DNA of 9,004 nucleotides from Verrucomicrobiota bacterium (GTDB lineage Bacteria > Verrucomicrobiota > Verrucomicrobiia > Opitutales > Coraliomargaritaceae), in contig JAQCDT010000043.1 of NCBI GenBank assembly GCA_027620575.1, positions 1 to 9,004 of the forward strand. Reading direction: 5' to 3'. Each line of letters begins with the position of its first letter. Positions within the stretch are counted from its first letter, which is position 1. Below are positions 5,848 to 9,004 of this stretch, piece after piece. The translations under genes and the position numbers were made by a program. The notes beneath the pieces were generated by a model. That model made no database searches. It had not been told where the DNA came from and saw nothing but the letters and a program-made list of their open reading frames with translations.

Positions 5848-6840
5848 ATGTTTAGTTATACTCCAAATCCTGATCGTTATAATGGCTTGATGCCGTATCG
5901 GCGTTGTGGCGATAGTGGGCTGAAGTTGCCGTTGATCTCTCTAGGTCTTTGGCATAATTTTGGCAGCGACGATTTGAGTCACCATAAAGATTTGATTTTT
6001 CATGCCTTTGATTCGGGGGTCACGCACTTTGATTTAGCGAATAATTATGGCGATGTGCCGGGCAGTGCGGAGGCGAATTTTGGGAAAATTATTGAGGATG
6101 ATTTGAAAGCGTATCGGGATGAGTTGGTGATTTCATCAAAGGCGGGCTATCGAATGCGTGCAGGGCCTTATGGTGATGGTGGTTCTAGAAAGTATTTAAT
6201 CAATAGTTTGAATGAGAGTTTGAAGAAATTGAAGACGGATTATGTGGATATTTTTTATCACCATAGACCTGATCCGGAAACTCCCTTGGAGGAAACGATG
6301 CAGGCTTTGGACTTTATGGTGAAGAGTGGGAAAGCTTTGTATATTGGTCTATCCAACTATGATTATGAGACGGTGATTGAGGCACAAAAAATTCTCAATG
6401 ATTTGGGAACACGCTGTGTCATTCATCAATTGAGATATAATATGCTGGATCGCAGTCCTGAAGCAGGTAATTTATCGAAGTTGGATGAAATCGGAATTGG
6501 TTCAATTGCATTTTGTCCATTGGCTCAAGGAATTTTGACTAGTCGTTATCTCAATGGGATTCCTTGTGATTCTAGAGCATCTAGAGTAGATTATCCAGAT
6601 ATGAATACGGAGTATATTGAATCGTATTTGCCGATGATTCGTGAGTTGAATCGAATTGCGGAAGAGCGTAATCAGACACTGGCACAAATGTCGCTTGCTT
6701 GGTGTTTGCGAAGAAAAGAACTGGCGAGTGTGATTATTGGAGCGAGTCAATTAGAACAGTTGAAAGATAATCTTAGGGCTTTGGATCATTTAGATTTTTC
6801 GGATGAGAGTCTTGAGGCGATTGATTCGGTATTGAATTAA
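5848..6840 (+). CDS. gpr: YghZ/Gpr-type aldo/keto reductase
   Basis: This 330-residue cytoplasmic NADPH-dependent oxidoreductase of the AKR14/YghZ group is known in E. coli as L-glyceraldehyde-3-phosphate reductase, which also reduces methylglyoxal. The sequence follows E. coli YghZ closely from the N-terminus: NPDRYNGLMPYRRCGDSGLK, then LISLGLWHNFG, FDLANNYG, PGSAEANFG, GSRKYLINSL and LAQGILTSRYLNGIP. The catalytic tetrad is visible: D62, Y67, K98 (in SSKAGY) and H139 (in FYHHRPD). The cofactor-binding VIIGASQLEQL is near residues 293-305. Length is near the family norm (346 in E. coli). It is the first gene of a two-gene operon: its TAA shares one base with the next gene's ATG. The pairing with a DUF2939 protein gives no clear metabolic hint. 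The group is secure; the natural substrate is inferred from the family. Confidence 0.93.
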   Translation: MFSYTPNPDRYNGLMPYRRCGDSGLKLPLISLGLWHNFGSDDLSHHKDLIFHAFDSGVTHFDLANNYGDVPGSAEANFGKIIEDDLKAYRDELVISSKAGYRMRAGPYGDGGSRKYLINSLNESLKKLKTDYVDIFYHHRPDPETPLEETMQALDFMVKSGKALYIGLSNYDYETVIEAQKILNDLGTRCVIHQLRYNMLDRSPEAGNLSKLDEIGIGSIAFCPLAQGILTSRYLNGIPCDSRASRVDYPDMNTEYIESYLPMIRELNRIAEERNQTLAQMSLAWCLRRKELASVIIGASQLEQLKDNLRALDHLDFSDESLEAIDSVLN

Positions 6841-7445
6841 TGAAACGTTTTCTATCAGTTATTTTTCTCGTTGCGGTTCTTTTGGGTACAGTATTTGCCT
6901 ATGTGCAGTTGGGGCCAATTCGTACAGTTTGGGGCATTCAGGAGTCTTTTCGATCGGGCGATATGGAGTCGCTGAATAACTCGATTGATTTTGAAGCGGT
7001 GCGTGAAAGTTTGAAGTTGCAGATGCGCCACTACATCAATCAGCAGGATTTAATTGAGTTCGAAGACCCACTTTTACAAACACTTTATTCTAGTTTTTCT
7101 TATGGTTTTATTGATGGAATGGTGGATGAATATTTGCAGCCAGAAAAGATTCAGACTCTTTTTGATTTTTCTGAGCATACCAAAGATACAGTTTTTGCGG
7201 AGGATACACTTGCTGATGAAAGTCAGGGGCAGGATTGGCTAGCGATAGCTCAAGAATACTTAGCTTTGTGTGACTTTGAATATACCTCTTGGAGTGAATT
7301 TGAGGTTTCTTTCAAGGAAGGCATCACGGAGCCAATACCAATTGCTTTATTCGCTGGAACTCGTATTCGTTTTCAACGGAATGGGATAGATTGGAAAGTG
7401 AACGATATTATTTTTCCAGACTCTTTTTTTGAAAGCGAGTTTTGA
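6840..7445 (+). CDS. DUF2939-like membrane-anchored protein
   Basis: This 201-residue protein has one N-terminal hydrophobic segment (about 4-20, MKRFLSVIFLVAVLLG onward) acting as signal anchor or signal peptide, so the rest probably faces the periplasm. Just after it, YVQLGPIRTVWGIQESFRSG and then DMESLNNSIDFEAVRESLK (about 40-58) match the DUF2939 pattern: a short 'P..t...i..a...gD' helix followed by 'l...VDF.alR.slk'. That family has no assigned biochemical role. The C-terminal part is acidic and ends in two beta-like stretches (TRIRFQRNGIDWKVNDIIF). The ATG at 6840 overlaps the stop of the reductase gene (TAATG) and has no nearby ribosome-binding site, which implies translational coupling. 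It converges on the MBL-fold hydrolase gene with 16 bp between stops and no clear terminator. Confidence 0.72.
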   Translation: MKRFLSVIFLVAVLLGTVFAYVQLGPIRTVWGIQESFRSGDMESLNNSIDFEAVRESLKLQMRHYINQQDLIEFEDPLLQTLYSSFSYGFIDGMVDEYLQPEKIQTLFDFSEHTKDTVFAEDTLADESQGQDWLAIAQEYLALCDFEYTSWSEFEVSFKEGITEPIPIALFAGTRIRFQRNGIDWKVNDIIFPDSFFESEF

Positions 7446-7461
7446 TAATGAGTGTGCGAAA

Positions 7462-8310
7462 TTAGGACTTGTTACTTGCGTAAAAGGGATTGTTTTGCTT
7501 TTCATGGGCAACGGTTGTGAGTGGGCCATGTCCAGGTGCGAGTATGGTGTCATCAGCTTGAGATAAAATACTTGAGCGATTGATAGTGAGGGCTTTTTGA
7601 TAGTCTTTTCGACTGTAGATGCCACCTTGGGAATGTGCAAAGAGTGCATCACCTACACACATTACAGTATGAGCAAGTCCAGTGATTTTGAAGCTCATTC
7701 CGTCTTCGGTATGACCTGGGGTTTTATAGGCTTCAATTTGAAATGATCCGTATCTTACTGATTTTTCGGATTCGATAAGGTTAAATGAATAATCAGAATC
7801 AATAGAGGGTTGGGCTGCATGGATTTGTGCATATGGATGCTGATCGGTGAACTGATTTAAAGCCCATATATGGTCTTTGTGTTGATGGGTGATGAAAATA
7901 GCACTGAGAGTAAGTGATTTATTTTTGAGGTACTCTAAAGTTTCGGTGGCATCAGTGCCTGTATCAAAAAGATAGGCGGTTTTTGAGCTTTCATCCTCTA
8001 TGAGATAATGATTTACGAAGAGAGTTTCATTGGGGCGATAGGTGAACGATGATTGATAGGTATGTAAGCCATCTAAATGAATTTTAGGGAGATGGAAGGC
8101 ATCGACCGCATGATTTTTCAAAGAGGGGAAATCTAAGTTCAGAATTTGAGCAATTACTTTTAGCGTAAATTCACAGTAGGTGCCATTGAAAAAATCGTTT
8201 ATTTTAGCGATTGGTAATTGGCTTATTTCAGCTATTTTCTTTTCGCCTAAACCATGACCAATAGAGGCTTTTTTTAGGATGTCTAAATAGGTGTCTTCTA
8301 GTGGGATCAT
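7462..8310 (-). CDS. MBL-fold metallohydrolase with N-terminal HTH-like domain
   Basis: This is a 282-residue, probably cytoplasmic protein. Residues about 8-60 look like a Cro/XRE-type helix-turn-helix: GLGEKKIAEISQLPIAKIND, then FFNG and TLKVIAQILNL. From about 80 onward it is a metallo-beta-lactamase-fold hydrolase of the glyoxalase II type. The complete metal-ligand set is visible: H142, H144, D146 and H147 in THQHKDH, H200 in TPGHT, D221 in VGDALF and H261 in APGHG. Glyoxalase II hydrolyses S-D-lactoylglutathione, but the family also acts on other thioesters, polysulfides and lactones, so the substrate is open. The HTH-like part lacks proof of DNA binding. The ATG at 8310 has AAGG five bases upstream and lies 22 bases downstream of the ligase-like gene's stop, so the two probably form an operon. 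Confidence 0.85.
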   Translation of the reverse strand: MIPLEDTYLDILKKASIGHGLGEKKIAEISQLPIAKINDFFNGTYCEFTLKVIAQILNLDFPSLKNHAVDAFHLPKIHLDGLHTYQSSFTYRPNETLFVNHYLIEDESSKTAYLFDTGTDATETLEYLKNKSLTLSAIFITHQHKDHIWALNQFTDQHPYAQIHAAQPSIDSDYSFNLIESEKSVRYGSFQIEAYKTPGHTEDGMSFKITGLAHTVMCVGDALFAHSQGGIYSRKDYQKALTINRSSILSQADDTILAPGHGPLTTVAHEKQNNPFYASNKS

Positions 8311-8315
8311 GAAAG

Positions 8316-8319
8316 CCTT
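8316..8319 (-). promoter_or_regulatory. Ribosome-binding site of the MBL-fold hydrolase
   Basis: On the minus strand AAGG (8319-8316) precedes the ATG at 8310 by five bases. It is a short but well-placed Shine-Dalgarno element, as expected for a downstream operon gene, and supports the chosen start. Confidence 0.45.
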
Positions 8320-8332
8320 GGATAGATAGTTC

Positions 8333-9004
8333 TTATTTAAAAATTTCTTTTGTTGGATTTGTCACAAAAGGAACACTTCTTTTTATATCTGTAATCATAA
8401 TATCTTCTTTAGTATCGACCTCGTCTGGTGAGTAATTGACTAATTGCGCCCAGCGGATAGCAAGAAATCCTATTATCCAAAAACTGAAGGTTGTTGGGAT
8501 ACTGTAAAATGGGTTATCGAAAAAACTTAATAAAATAATTAGGAAAAGGGCAAAAAATAATGTATTCGAGAAAGAGTTGAGTTGTTTCTTTATGAGATAA
8601 TTTAAGTATAAAATAAGTGCGTAAAGACAAATGATGAACATGCCTAGAAAGCCAAATTCAAGAAGTAAATTAATCGCACTGGAGGGGATTCCTTCATATT
8701 TCAGGTTAATTAGTGAAGCATCATTATAATAGGGAGATAATTTTTGAAAATTATTGATTCCCCAACCAAAAAGAGGGCTGTCAGCAATCATTTCTAAGCC
8801 CGATTTCTTAAGATGTTCTGCTTCCGAATTGTGTGTGTTGATTTGAACGAATGTGTATATTCCCTTGATTGCACTGCCGAAACCTAAAAAGAAAATATAG
8901 GGACCAATTAATTTTAAAACAGATTCCCTGCGTTTTTTGTAATATTGATAGGTGAGTAAGCAAATGTGTGCAAAGGCAAAAGAGAGAAACAGAGAGGGAA
9001 TGCT
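8333..9004 (-). CDS. O-antigen ligase/Wzy-like membrane protein, C-terminal part
   Basis: This is a 3' partial gene: 223 residues are in the window and the frame stays open to base 9004, so the ATG at 8791 is internal and not the start. Hydrophobic segments alternate with a periplasmic-type loop. The loop holds GLEMIADSPLFGWGINNF, the typical 'm....PlfGvGpgnF' motif of the Wzy_C (O-antigen ligase/polymerase) family. It is followed by AINLLLEFGFLGMF, another family hallmark, and then two further membrane segments ending near FWIIGFLAIRWA. The last about 40 residues are charged and cytoplasmic. Family members join or polymerise undecaprenyl-linked glycans at the outer face of the inner membrane, building O-antigen or exopolysaccharide. 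Whether this is ligase (WaaL) or polymerase (Wzy) cannot be decided from the fragment. The gene lies upstream of the MBL-fold hydrolase in the same direction. Confidence 0.8.
   Translation of the reverse strand, partial: SIPSLFLSFAFAHICLLTYQYYKKRRESVLKLIGPYIFFLGFGSAIKGIYTFVQINTHNSEAEHLKKSGLEMIADSPLFGWGINNFQKLSPYYNDASLINLKYEGIPSSAINLLLEFGFLGMFIICLYALILYLNYLIKKQLNSFSNTLFFALFLIILLSFFDNPFYSIPTTFSFWIIGFLAIRWAQLVNYSPDEVDTKEDIMITDIKRSVPFVTNPTKEIFK

Noticed and set aside
8333..8791. A complete 152-residue protein starting at the ATG at 8791
   Set aside because: The frame stays open to the window edge with membrane segments and a family-typical sequence upstream, so this ATG is internal.
1..9004. Mobile element, prophage, CRISPR or tRNA-linked integration site
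   Set aside because: No transposase, integrase, phage structural gene, regular repeat array, tRNA or long terminal inverted repeats were seen on either strand.

Overview
The window looks like a chromosomal segment of an AT-rich member of the Verrucomicrobiota, probably class Opitutia. This is inferred from the style of the proteins and not from any marker gene. The clues are secreted proteins carrying the 'Y-S-x-[DN]-L-x-x-W ... F-x-R-x-K' module common in that phylum, an M6-type peptidase, a RimK-type ATP-grasp enzyme and an HTH-linked metallo-beta-lactamase-fold hydrolase. No rRNA, tRNA, CRISPR array, integrase, transposase or phage structural gene was seen.

Layout, left to right. (1) 1-173, minus: 5' end of a RimK-like ATP-grasp ligase, then a divergent AT-rich intergenic stretch. 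(2) 420-2159, plus: secreted M6-type metallopeptidase with an N-terminal module and a C-terminal Ig-like region, followed by a possible weak terminator. (3) 2269-3231, plus: MscS-type mechanosensitive channel. It converges, with 14 bp between stop codons, on (4) 3246-3689, minus, a small secreted protein sharing a module with the M6 peptidase. (5) 3866-4135, plus: small TM2-domain membrane protein. (6) 4183-5142 and 5150-5677, plus: a two-gene operon of a 319-residue soluble protein and a 175-residue protein with four membrane segments. Organisation and sequence pattern recall phage lambda RexA/RexB, the abortive-infection pair; this is the most interesting part of the window. (7) 5848-6840, plus: aldo/keto reductase of the YghZ/Gpr type, with a recognisable promoter, overlapping by one base with 6840-7445, a DUF2939-like membrane-anchored protein. 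(8) 7462-8310, minus: MBL-fold hydrolase with an N-terminal helix-turn-helix-like domain, directly downstream of (9) 8333-9004, minus: C-terminal part of an O-antigen ligase/polymerase-like membrane protein running off the window.

Most genes are short, independent transcription units of general physiology (osmotic safety valve, carbonyl detoxification, cell-surface glycan synthesis, secreted proteolysis). The Rex-like pair is the only candidate defence system, and it sits between housekeeping-type genes without other phage genes. Several first genes of units lack a Shine-Dalgarno motif and have a -10-like hexamer 5-8 nt before the ATG, whereas two downstream genes (starts at 5150 and 8310) have purine-rich ribosome-binding sites. 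Leaderless or near-leaderless initiation is therefore possible.
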